A model generated the notes under the pieces. That model made no database searches. It was not told the DNA's origin and saw only the letters and a list, made by a program, of their open reading frames with translations. DNA of 64,000 nt from Rostratula benghalensis (Eukaryota; Chordata; Aves; Charadriiformes; Rostratulidae): assembly GCA_013399305.1 (NCBI GenBank), contig VXAI01000018.1, forward strand, positions 611,107-675,106, given 5' to 3'. Shown here piece by piece: positions 1 through 9,511 of this stretch (its first letter is position 1; each line of letters starts with the position of its first letter). Position numbers and translations under genes: made by a program.

Positions 1-249
1 ACAACACATGGGGAACAGATGGCCTTTCCACTGATAACGTTTTATCATCTCTGGTTATTTAAAGAAACTGCCCGAATGCATTTACTGAGACTTTAAAAAC
101 CACGTTTCACAAGAATACAAATGTATAAAAGATAAAGAGATTTAACCTTCTGCCAGCCACTACCAAGGAGATCACATCCTCTGAGGCAGTTTTGCTCGTA
201 GGTACTACAGGAACAGCACTTCCAAAATCATGACTACATAACTGTAATG
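1..249. other. Unique non-coding sequence
   Basis: AT-leaning single-copy sequence up to the edge of the first CR1 fragment. I see no repeat, RNA gene or supported reading frame. Confidence 0.6.
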
Positions 250-533
250 GATGATGGAGAGAGACTTTTTACCAGGCCCTGGAGCATTAGGACATGTTGT
301 TAACCTAAAAAATAGTAGATTTAGATTAGATACAAGCAAGAAATTCTTTACGACAAGGGTGGTGATACACTGGACCAGGCTGTCCAGGAAAATTGTGGAT
401 ACCCTGTCCCTGGAAGTATTTAAGGCCAGGTTGGTCAGGGCTTTGAATAATCTCTTCTAATGGAGATTGTCCATTAGAATCTTCCTGTCCATGGTGGGGC
501 TTAGATTAGGAACTGACTAAAGTATAAGGCAGA
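250..533 (+). mobile_element. CR1 LINE fragment, 3' part (end of ORF2 plus start of 3' UTR)
   Basis: This is the C-terminal end of a CR1 non-LTR retrotransposon ORF2, reading on the plus strand, followed by the start of its 3' UTR. An open frame at 251-460 carries the family's usual tail: an FRLD-like block, then FFTTRVV, then an HW-RL block and SLEVFKARL near the end. At DNA level, stretches such as agatttagattagata, tggaccaggctgtccag and ggaagtatttaaggccag match the well-known CR1 3' region. The copy is truncated at its 5' side, lacking the reverse transcriptase and endonuclease domains. It fades out near 533 without a clear terminal octamer repeat. Divergence from the consensus is marked, so this is an old, dead copy. 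The family name is secure from recognition; the exact subfamily is not. Confidence 0.88.
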
Positions 534-1222
534 AGGAAGTCCCCAATCCTCCCCGATGGAAACTGCCACCTCGCTTACAGCAATACAACATCTCAACAAC
601 CCCAGTGAGGTTCTACATGAACATCACCCAACTGTACAGACCCCAAGGCTCCTTGACCACCTCACCCCCAGAGCTGCAGGGCAACACAGCGGGACCAGCA
701 ATGAGGTGGACAAGGGGCTGGTTCCTCTCCATCCACCCCCAGAAGGGCTGAGGAGCAGGAGAAGCCCAAGAGGAGACATCAGCTAAGTTTGCTCCTGAGG
801 GGCGGGAGTGAAACTTGCTGATGGCAATTTATTAAATAGGCAGTTTTGGGGAACTGGCTGTGATTTTTTACCAGCTGGTTCTACCAAACAGGAACAAACT
901 GTCTCCAGCCCAACCCAGGGAAGGAGCCTTCCCATGGCTGACAATGGAGCTTGAATGAGGAACCACATCCCAGGGCCATTAACATGATTTAAGAATGTGC
1001 TTTCAATTTGGGGCCCCAATCCTGTCTGCTCCTAGCGAGTGAGAAGTCTGGTTCTCGGCATTTCTTATTTAGTCTCCTGGTAGAAACAGAGGAGGAATTA
1101 CATTCATCCGAGATTCTTTATTACTCGGGTTGCTAAGGCTCCTTGCAGTTGCATACCCTTGTCAGTTCAAATTTCTCCATGAAAATAATTAAACTGAGTA
1201 AAAATTAGTTTGTGCGCTGGGA
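534..1222. other. Unique non-coding sequence
   Basis: Ordinary single-copy sequence of mixed composition. Short frames at 556-786 (plus) and 783-1019 (minus) are unrecognisable and of chance length. Nothing else is visible. Confidence 0.55.
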
Positions 1223-1353
1223 AAAAAAAAAAAAAAACACCAAAAAACCCAACAAATCACAAAAAAAATTAAAACAAAACCAAAAAAACCCCCACCACAA
1301 AACCCCAACCCAACAACCCACGTGGTTTTTTTGTTTTTGGTTTTTTTTTAAGG
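1223..1353. repeat. Poly-A followed by A/C-rich, then T/G-rich low-complexity tract
   Basis: A 15-base A-run (1223-1237) is followed by degenerate A/C-rich sequence made of aaaaccc and caaaacc units up to about 1320. A T/G-rich stretch with runs of T then follows, to 1353. The A/C and T/G halves could pair imperfectly. The same A-run plus A/C grammar recurs at several other places in the window. Confidence 0.85.
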
Positions 1354-1380
1354 GTTCACAAACTCCGGTGCTTTGTTCAT

Positions 1381-1860
1381 CAGTCCTGCGGGCCGCATCC
1401 TGCATTCCTTCCACTCCAGCGCTGAGGCTGAGTATGAAGGGATATTTGCTGGCTGGATTTACCCCTCTCTTCCCCCCAGCACGCGAGGAACACCACACTG
1501 GGCTCCCGTCCTCGCCGTGCACATCCCCGCCGGCTCTCCCCGGCGTTTATCCGCCTGTCAGCCTGGGAAACCCAAACCCCGGGAAAAAGCGGGCTTTTAC
1601 AAATTAAAAGGGAGGCTTAAGATGACAGTAATTGTTTACGCATGCCACGGGGATGGGAAGCAGAGGGCTGGATGCAATTCCCGCTTCAAGGGCTGAGTCA
1701 CGGGGTGAAGCTGGAACAACATCACCCCCGGAGCATCCCGGGAGCCGCGGCTGGAGGGACAGCACCTCTTCACCCGCAGGCTGGAGGAATGGGGCTGCAC
1801 AGCCTCCACCTCTGATATTACTGTCACCCTCCCCGACACGTTTATTACGGAGCTGAATAA
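1381..1860. promoter_or_regulatory. CpG-enriched block, possible regulatory element
   Basis: By hand count these 480 bases hold about 27 CpG at about 59% G+C, giving an observed/expected ratio near 0.65, against a mostly CpG-poor surrounding. It contains a forkhead-like TGTTTAC core next to a TAATTG-like core around 1630-1640. I see no TATA box, initiator or first exon that I could defend, so a promoter is only one option; an enhancer or plain GC-rich DNA are others. Confidence 0.3.
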
Positions 1861-1917
1861 ATATTTTCAAAGGACTTTGCCTCCCTCGTGCAAATACACC
1901 AGGGAAATGCAAGATAA

Positions 1918-1957
1918 AGGGGGGTGGGGGGGGGGTGGGGGGGAGAGGGGGAGGCTT
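1918..1957 (+). repeat. G-rich tract with quadruplex potential
   Basis: About 40 bases made almost only of G, in runs of four to ten separated by single T or A. The plus strand has well over four G-runs of three or more with one- or two-base loops, which satisfies the usual intramolecular G-quadruplex pattern. Confidence 0.8.
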
Positions 1958-2276
1958 TTCCCCGACTGCTTCACAACACAAAAAGTCCCTGCAAAAAAGA
2001 CTCAGGACCAAGCGCCGTGTGCTTCTCCTTGCACAGGTGGAGCTTGGCAGAAACACGGTGTTTAAAATTGCTTTAAGGACCCCCATCTCGTTTCCCAAGT
2101 GAGAAAAATAAAACAAAACAGAACGACTCGCGTTTCATTCTTCTTCTCTGCCCTGTGACTTCGAAAGTATGAGAAACATTGCAATCTAAATGACAGGCCC
2201 AATTTTGTTAAAAAGGGGGGAAATGAAAAAGGAGGAGTTGAAAAAAAAATAAATATTGCAATCCCAAATGATTTGC

Positions 2277-2292
2277 GGGGGGGGGGGGGGGG
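2277..2292 (+). repeat. 16-base G homopolymer
   Basis: An uninterrupted run of G preceded by gc and followed by aaacc. Homopolymers this long are hard to sequence, so the length is uncertain. Confidence 0.8.
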
Positions 2293-3091
2293 AAACCCTA
2301 CAGTCTAGCTCAATCTCACTCTTCAGCAGTTTTTTCTATTTGGGGGGTGAAGAAGCAGAGTGTATGTTAGGTGCTTGTCTGATGTATTGATTTAATCAAG
2401 TTTCTGTTTCATCTTTCTGTTGTTACCATAGTTGCAAGCTGCTGACAAGGTATAAAAGCAGGAGGAAAAAAAAAAAAAAAGTCACATATGCATAACAATC
2501 TATGAAGTTCCCATTTTATTTAGAGCCCAATTAAATACGTTCCCAGAAGGTTTCTAATCTGCTTTGGAAGGGAGATACAAACTTGCTCTCAACCTGGCAG
2601 CATGGGCAGGTGAAGTGCAATTGCTGGAGCACTGGGAACATGAAATTAAGAGCCTGGCTCTGAAACACCACCTCTTCTACCTCTCGATTCCCCCAAAACT
2701 GCTGCATTGCTGCGTTGCAGCCTGCTCCATGGCAATCATCTACAAGCAGAGCTCAAAAACAAAGTCACAGTCCTGGCTTTGCTTTTCGTATTATTTGTGG
2801 CTCCTTGCCTAACACATCCTGCTGGCTCCAAGAGGAATGCCAAATCCACTGGGAGAAAAGCCATGGCATTTTGAACTCGGAGGACAATATAGTTTTGACC
2901 TACCTCAAGAGCAGGAGGAGATATCTACCCATCAACATGCTCGTACATGTGTCAGCATATATCTACTTATGCATATACCTCCACATGCATATATATAGAT
3001 TATATTCCTTAATTAATGAGGAAGTGAGTGGAAAAGTGGGAGAAAAGATTGAAAACTGAAATATCAGTGCATTTTTCTCTTTTTTTTTCAG

Positions 3092-3136
3092 TTACACCAC
3101 CACCATCCCCTTCACTACAAATCAAGGCAGGGAAAG
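3092..3136 (+). other. Candidate 45-nt exon flanked by strong splice signals (unproven)
   Basis: A near-ideal 3' splice site (tttctctttttttttcag, ending at 3091) is followed 45 bases later by AAG|GTAACA, a reasonable 5' splice site. The interval is a multiple of three and open in all three frames; one frame reads TPPPSPSLQIKAGK. This could be a phase-symmetric microexon or a lncRNA exon. Polypyrimidine-AG plus a nearby GT also occurs by chance in 64 kb, and I recognise no protein here. Confidence 0.15.
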
Positions 3137-3403
3137 GTAACAGCTCATCAAAATCAGGGATTTCACGTGATTTATGTGAGTCATTTGATAGTGCCCTGGT
3201 TTGCTATTACTGCAAAGCCACAGCCCTGATCCTCCTATACTTCACCAGCACATACGTTTGGTCCTTGTGAATCCAGCAGGACTATTTATGGGCGTAAATG
3301 CAAACATGAATTAATCTTAACAGGACAGGGAGTGCTAGGACTGTCTGGGATTGAAACAAATTGGGATTTTCTTTGTTTGGGCCACTACGATTCCCATTGG
3401 AAA

Positions 3404-3417
3404 TTTTTTTTTTTTTT
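3404..3417 (+). repeat. 14-base T homopolymer
   Basis: Uninterrupted T-run; one of only seven T-runs of at least 12 bases on the plus strand. Confidence 0.85.
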
Positions 3418-3535
3418 AATTTTGATGAAAAACTGGCTATGGGCAGAGGAAAGAGCCCACCCTTTTGGTGGAGGTGAGGATGGGGTGCAGGAGGTGACAC
3501 AGGAGACTTGGGGTTTGGCCAGGAGCTCCCAGGAC

Positions 3536-3559
3536 TCCCTCCCTCCCTCCCTCCCTCCC
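3536..3559 (+). repeat. (CCCT)n microsatellite
   Basis: About six tandem copies of the tetranucleotide CCCT with no interruption. Confidence 0.9.
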
Positions 3560-5101
3560 ACCGCTGCCTCAGGAGACGCGAATTCTTGTTTCCCTTCCAG
3601 TCCTGGATCCGACAAGCAGACGACTGCCTGGCTGAAACCAGCCCAGAGAAATTAAGAAAGGAACTAAAACAATGAACGTTTCTCCAGCGTGTCAGTTTTT
3701 CACACAGGAGGTATCCTTCAAACAACTGCACGGAGCCAGACGAGCAATTAGGGAACACGAGGGGATGAGGTGACAGTCTGAAATCACCCACTCCCCCAAA
3801 ACCAAGCAAAACCCAAAGTGGTTACAAGCCTGGAATTTTAGAGCTGAGCCCACCTATTTTTTGGTGCTTGGTGGTTATGTACAGCTCTGCCAGAGCTGTG
3901 AAAATCCTTCTGCAACAGCCCAGCGGGGTCTTTGCAGCTGGAAAAGCCCAGGGGAAATAAATGCGTGCGTGGAAAATCCCCTCCCACAACAGCAGCACCT
4001 CCAGCAGCGGCCGTTTTGGCAGCAACTCGTTGAGAGCATCATCTGTCCCCTCACTCACCAGGCTGGGCACTTTTCTCGATTACAGAATGAGGAATTCATG
4101 ACGATTCCTCCCAACTGCCTGCAAAAAATATCTACAAAAACATCTGACATCACAACAGCGATGTCTTCGGTGAACCCCATTCAGCCCCAATTTTGGGACC
4201 ATCCCTTGATTAACCCACGAGTTCTCAGCCGTGCTCTTGTATTCAATATTTTGCAAGTCGTGCGGGAAGGGTTTTTTCCCCCCCTCAAAGATAAATTTAA
4301 CCTCATGAGCCTAAGTACAAATCTGAATTTTGATAAAAGGCCTTGTGCTATTGTGAACTGGAAATGGAGGTAGTCTCCCGCGCTTCTTGCAAAGCTATTT
4401 ATTTTATGTATATCTCTGCAATTGCCTATATTTGAAGCTATGATTTTCCAGGCAGCAATCGAGTTTTCCACCTGGAGAGCTCAGTGTTACCACTGAGCAG
4501 AGAATTACCAAGAAACGGGAAGGATGAACACAAAACTATTTCATTTAAAGGCCTCTCCGCAAATGTTTTTAAGTAGAGTGTTCAGACATACATACAAATA
4601 GACATTTTGCTTCATCCCCTCAACTAAATCAATATATTTTAACTTCAATTTAGAGGAAAACGCTGAATTTTAATTTAAAGGATTTACAAGGCCATCAAAG
4701 AGAAAAAGTTAGCAGCTGGAAGCTTTGGATATTGTATTTTACAAAATAAATTAAGAAATATAAGCTATAGTAAACGCAGCACAGTTGGGGTGGGTTTTTT
4801 TCTTTCTTTTTTCCCTTTTACACTTTTTTTTCCGGACTGGGTATTTTCCAGTGAGCAGAGAAGCATTAAAGCCATGCTCTGGGCCAGGACCCTCAATGTG
4901 CATCTGTGTGTCTGCACAAAACACTGCAGTTTTCTAATGAAACTTCCTTAAAAGATGAAGCAGGGATGGGGATGGCGACAGGGGAGAGGAGGGAAGTGAT
5001 TTCATTCAGATAAAACTGACTGCATACTGCATGTGTACCTAATTGGTGCTCTTATTCTGGGCTTTTGGGGTAATTTTTAGTGACTTTTATCAAAAGGTAA
5101 A

Positions 5102-5600
5102 TAGAATCATAGAATCATTCAGGTTGGAAAAGACCCTTGGGATCGTTGAGTCCAACCATCAGCCCCACTCTACAAAGTTCTCCCCTACACCATATCCCCC
5201 AACACCACATCTAAACAACTCTTTAACACATTCAGAGATGGGGACTCAACCCTGGGCAGCCTATTCCAGTGTCTGACCACTTTCTGTGAAGAATTCTTTC
5301 CAAATGTCCAGTTTAAACCTACCCTGCTGCAGCTTGAAGCCATTGCCTTTTGTTCTATCGCTAATTACCTGTGAGAAGAGACCAGCACCAACCTCTCTAC
5401 AATGTCCTTTCAAGTAGTTGCTGAGAGCAATGAGGTCTCCCCTCAGCCTCCTCTTCCTCAGACTAAATGGTCCCAGCTCCTTCAACTTCTCTTCATAGAA
5501 TTTATTCTCCAGGCCCTTCACCAGCTCCGTTGCCCTCCTCTGCACTGGCTCCAGCCCCTCGAGATCTCTTTTGTGTTGAGGTGCGCAGAAAATCACCCTC
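5102..5600 (-). mobile_element. CR1 LINE, 5'-truncated copy retaining its 3' terminus
   Basis: A CR1 retrotransposon inserted on the minus strand. Its 3' end lies at the low coordinate: atagaatcatagaatcat at about 5103 is the reverse complement of the CR1 terminal octamer repeat, followed by the conserved caggttggaaaagaccc block and gagtccaacc. Reading the minus strand from about 5598 down to 5261, the ORF2 C-terminus is still open over about 110 residues. It has the family blocks [43 protein letters not shown] and KLDIWKEFF, and then a stop. The 5' limit near 5600 is where similarity to the family ends, so the reverse transcriptase domain is absent. 5' truncation is normal for CR1. The frame and terminus are better preserved than in the copy at 250-533, so this one is probably younger. 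Confidence 0.95.
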
Positions 5601-5714
5601 AGGAAGTCTCCCTGCCACCTGCACTTTGCTGGGATAGGTTTCATCCCAGAGCACTGCTGTCAAGGTTTAACTAAACCATCAAGGATATGCCCCTGAAAAT
5701 GCTCCCTGCAGTCC
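5601..5714. other. Unique flank of CR1 insertion
   Basis: Sequence just beyond the 5' truncation point of the CR1 copy. It contains an in-frame extension of the CR1 frame up to 5644 that does not look like CR1. Confidence 0.5.
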
Positions 5715-6051
5715 TAATTGTTGGATTTTTTTAACACTTAACATGCGAGTAACTTAATTAAGAAGTCCGCTGCTGAAGGAAACACACCTTCATCACCGGT
5801 GGGTCATCATCATTTAATGTCTGGGGGTTTTTGAGAAACAATTAAGTGGGTTTGGGGTGTATTTGACTGATTCAGTCCCTTTTGATGGACCAGAGTTCAT
5901 AGATTTGTACCTATCGATTGCCAAAGAGCAAGCTTTTTGTAGGCTGTAAATTGGAAATACATCCACACCAGCCTAGCTAATTGTGGCACCCTTATAATTA
6001 TACCTTTAGAGTTATCCCTCATCAAAGTGCAATTTTGCAAGGAATTAATTG
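5715..6051. promoter_or_regulatory. Cluster of homeodomain-type TAATTR cores, candidate conserved enhancer
   Basis: Six TAATTA, TAATTG or CAATTA cores sit in 337 bases (5715, 5755, 5839, 5978, 5995, 6046), plus a TCF/LEF-like ATCAAAG at 6021-6027. Fewer than one would be expected at random. The stretch has the even, non-repetitive texture typical of conserved non-coding elements. The function is inferred from motif density only. Confidence 0.3.
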
Positions 6052-7560
6052 AAGAGCCCGGGCATTGAGCAGAATAACCTCCACTAATTTTTACGTTCCT
6101 CCACTTCCCCAGCCCACTGCCCAGGAGGATTAAAGCCATAAGTTAACATTTACATTTAAATCCACTACACAGAGGAGAGAGGGCAAGGATGGGGGGGAAT
6201 AAATACATCCTGGACGTGCCTTGGGCCGTGTTTAATGAGCTCCCAGGGGAAAGCTGCCCCCTGCTCAGGAAGTACCCAGGAGCACATCGCCATCAGCACA
6301 GCACATCCATCCCAGAGCATCACTCCCGCTGCTTGCAAAGGAGCTCAAACTGCACAGCAAAACCAGAAAATGGGGGGGAGAGGGGGGAAAGGAGAAAAAT
6401 AGTGGGGATCATCCATCTGGTGGCTGAGGGCGTGTGAGTGGCTTGCCTTTTGTTGGATCCGAAACCCAAGCGCAGACCCTCCAGATCCCAAAAGGCAGCT
6501 CTGCCTGGTATTTCTGTTGTTAGGGAAGGGATTATGATGAGTCACCCTTCAGCAAAAGTTCATGCAGAGAGGATGGGGAGGGGGGGGCGCACACCAGGGA
6601 GATTTCCAAACATGGCAATGTTTATTTGAAATTCAGGCTGAAGCAGATATTCTGAAAGATCTATAGAAAATATTTTCTTGTTATTATGCTTGCTGGCTAC
6701 TGGATCTTACCAGCGGTCCAAGGAAAGGGAACTGAGAGTGCTGCAAAGCACAGTGGACACAGGCACAAAAATAACCCCAGCAACGTTGGTCCTTTCCATA
6801 ATGAGCACTCTCCCAACAGAAGCAGGTATTTTACAGGTTGGCCGATTACAACGTGATTATTACCTTTGTTTAACCAGGCCAGATGTTGTGCATCACTTAA
6901 ACAACTGCCTCCTGAGCTGCAGCCGCTGCTTTTCTGCACCAGGACTTGTGACCTGAGCTCATGTCATCCCCATCCCAAGCTCAGCAGCAAACCTTTGGCT
7001 CCAAGTTATGGAAAACTCAGGTAGGATTATTACGGCAAACAGCAGCTACAGACTCAGCATCATTTCTGCTGGGACACACATCCTGGCTGGCTGGGGGAGG
7101 AGCGGGTTGGGACACAAGCAGAAGGGATGGAGTAACACGCCCCAAAACATGAATTCACCAAAGGAATTAGGACTGCAATTTTCTTTTCCGCTGGGAAAAA
7201 CCTCTCAGTCCAAAAATGCTCTTTCAGTGTACCACCTCATGAGCACAAATACAACGTGAGCGAACATCAAGGAGATATTTTGGGCTGAGGTGAAAGCAAG
7301 GACTCTGCCGTTCCTGGGTGGGTTCTCTGCGCCTCCTCAGCTGGGCAGAGGTGGAGATGCTCATGGGGGCAAGGAAGGGGCAGTCAGCATCCCCCAGCCC
7401 AGCCAGTCCCTGGGCACTGAACCAGACCCAAGCCCTCAAGAGGCAGAAGATATGTGAGGAAGGAAGATCTTGGAAAAAGTCTGTATTTCCACCATCAAGA
7501 CAAGTCACTAACCCGCTTCCAACAGCAGAAGAGCCGTCACCCAAGCACGAGAGGTGAAGC
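6052..7560. other. Unique non-coding sequence
   Basis: No repeat family or exon recognised. A short G-rich patch lies at 6370-6395 and another at 6572-6590. Frames up to 112 codons (minus, 7224-7562) carry no recognisable domain. Confidence 0.5.
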
Positions 7561-7800
7561 ACAACGCAAGCTCCTCGACCCCGGCGTGTGTGTACACACG
7601 GCAGAGCCGCCGCACGGGGTACGGCAATTAGTCATCCTGCAAACAGCAGTCACGTTGCAATTAGGCTGTGATACCTATAATTACTCCTAATTCATTTAAC
7701 CAGGAAGTTCACTACCTGATGGAGAATAATTACGCGTCAGTGCAGCGTGGTTAACGTACCCGCACCAGACGTGCAACCGCGGGGCGATGCTAAACGAGCT
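7561..7800. promoter_or_regulatory. CpG islet with a central homeodomain-site cluster
   Basis: By hand count these 240 bases contain 20 CpG at about 53% G+C, an observed/expected ratio of about 1.2; CpG is sparse on both sides. The middle (7625-7732) is AT-rich and carries four TAATTR cores (7625, 7658, 7678, 7727), while the CpGs sit in the two shoulders (7561-7620 and 7730-7800). This meets the classical CpG-island thresholds just above minimum length. A developmental enhancer or orphan CpG island is the most natural reading. No transcript start is evident. Confidence 0.4.
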
Positions 7801-8629
7801 GTTGGTCTGATGAGCTGCTATTTCAACTTCTGGCAAGCACAGAAAGAAAACCAAAACTTGACAGTGATTGCACGGCAATTCTCAGCTGTCACGGTGGCCT
7901 CCTGGCTGCAGGGAACGCCGCAGCATGTCACAGCAGAGGCCCCAAGGTGATGCCTTCTTGGAGGACCTGGTGTTTGGGGGGGGTGTGTGTGTGGCATACC
8001 CAGGAGAGGTATTTCCCATCCAAGCTGGCCCTGTCTCAGCTGGAAACATGAGCCTCACATCCTGCACCCCCTTTTCCCCTCCCCGCTGGGTTGTGTCTGA
8101 TTCACCACCTTGCAGCCCAGTGACCAAGTTTGCTCTACAAAATCTTCTCCAGTTTAACATCAATAGATTCCCCCCACACCAGGCACATACACCCTCCACT
8201 GCCTTCCTAAATCCGATGAAATTACACGTACACCTGGTTTTTTCACTGGGCAGAAACACTGGCTGATGCCACACTAAGGAGGGGAGACCATGAGGGGCAG
8301 CACCAGGGTGACATGGAGCCCAGTGTCCAATCTCCCCATGCCCAGGCATGTCTGGGTGGGAGCAGAGCACCCTCACACCAGGCTTTACGCCAGCAAAAGA
8401 GCAGCATGTGCTACTGGTTTGCTTGGGAAAGGAGGTAGTTTCATGCATTCAACCCGCTACCTAAAAATGCAGAAAAACTCCAAAGGCCAACCCCCTCTGG
8501 CTCCTGCTACTTCTCCTGACCATAGACCAAGAGTAAAAATACCACCTTGTGGAAAAACTCCGCTTTCAGCCTCAGGCAGAAAGTGTCAGCACAAGCAACA
8601 GCATCCAAACAGGCTAGCGGGGGTGGCTT
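7801..8629. other. Non-coding sequence
   Basis: A G-run followed by GT repeats (7976-7999) is the only simple repeat. A 188-codon minus-strand frame (7882-8448) is unrecognised. Confidence 0.5.
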
Positions 8630-9511
8630 TCATGGCTTCAGAGATGGCTGTGGGCTTTCCCCACTGAGACCCCACAGAAGGGGCTTGAGGAAGCCCCAGG
8701 AGAGTCTGGCAGGAGCTTGGTGGCTTCGAATCCATCTCTGCACGCTGCCAACAGCAAAGCCTCTTTGGTGCAGGGCATCCTGCTGCATTTTCTCTTTCCC
8801 ATGCAGGACTTTCCACGCAAGCAGCATTTTGTGATCCCACCCGGTGCACAGTGAGGGGGGGGGGGGCTGTGTACTGCTGCTGCTGGACCCACCTGCTCCC
8901 AGTCCCACGCTGGGTGATGGGGGGGACCCTGCTGGGCTGGGAGAGGGAAGAGTGGCCCTCACGGCATTCCGAGGAGGAGGAGGAGGACACATTCCTCCTG
9001 TCGGGACCCACAGTGACGTGCCAAACCCCCTCCATGGAGCAGCTGTCCCCGCCTGAGATACCTTCCCCCTGCAAAGCCATGGCTGGAAGCAGGCACCCAG
9101 CAAGGGACAGGGAGGCTTTTCACGCTCCGTAGGGGAGCCAGGCTCTGCCGATGCAGCGCAGCCCCTCTCTGCTGCCGAGCACTCACCCTTGGCAAAGGCT
9201 ACACAGACACTTTGGGATTGCTCCATTGTTTCTGGCTGTGATGGGATGCAGCTGGAGCCCCCAGCACACAGGAGTCCCCCATGCTCCAGCCTCTGCAAGA
9301 GTTTCTTGGCCGTGCAAAGGAGGAGCCGGGTGGCCCAAAGCTGTTGCATCCCCCTCACAGCACATGCCTTTGGGGACCACCACAGCGAGCGGCGATGCCC
9401 AGACGGGGGGATGGAAGAGGAGGAGGCTTCACCCCACCCGACCGTCACACATGCAAGGGGGACAGAGACATCAGCTGTGCCCTGCCAGCTGGAGAGGAGG
9501 CATGCTGACAT
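8630..9511 (-). other. Longest open frame in the window (293 codons), probably not a gene
   Basis: This minus-strand frame is the longest in the window. The predicted product is rich in Cys, Trp, Ser, Pro and Gly, includes a Pro run encoded by a G/C homopolymer-like patch, and contains no domain I recognise. Other frames across the same interval are also long (164 codons minus 8586-9080, 141 codons plus 9151-9576), which shows that the block is simply poor in stop codons. The region is GC-rich, with an 8854-8865 G-run and a GAG repeat at 8971-8986. I find no convincing splice or Kozak context. A lineage-specific transcript cannot be excluded. Confidence 0.12.

Larger units (their letters stand above)
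1861..3091. other. Non-coding sequence with several simple-sequence runs
   Basis: Single-copy DNA interrupted by G-runs (listed separately), a 15-base A-run at 2466-2480, and an alternating purine-pyrimidine patch around 2955-3000 (atatat and gcatat). No gene is visible. Confidence 0.55.
3137..5101. other. Non-coding sequence between candidate exon and CR1
   Basis: Mostly unique DNA. A 170-codon plus-strand frame (3861-4373) has no recognisable domain and is within chance expectation. 4600-4780 is AT-rich with many short TAAAT and ATTTAA motifs. A pyrimidine tract at 4794-4832 is the other low-complexity patch. Confidence 0.5.

Noticed and set aside
3861..4373. 170-codon plus-strand open frame
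   Set aside because: No recognisable domain, no splice or start context, and within chance expectation.
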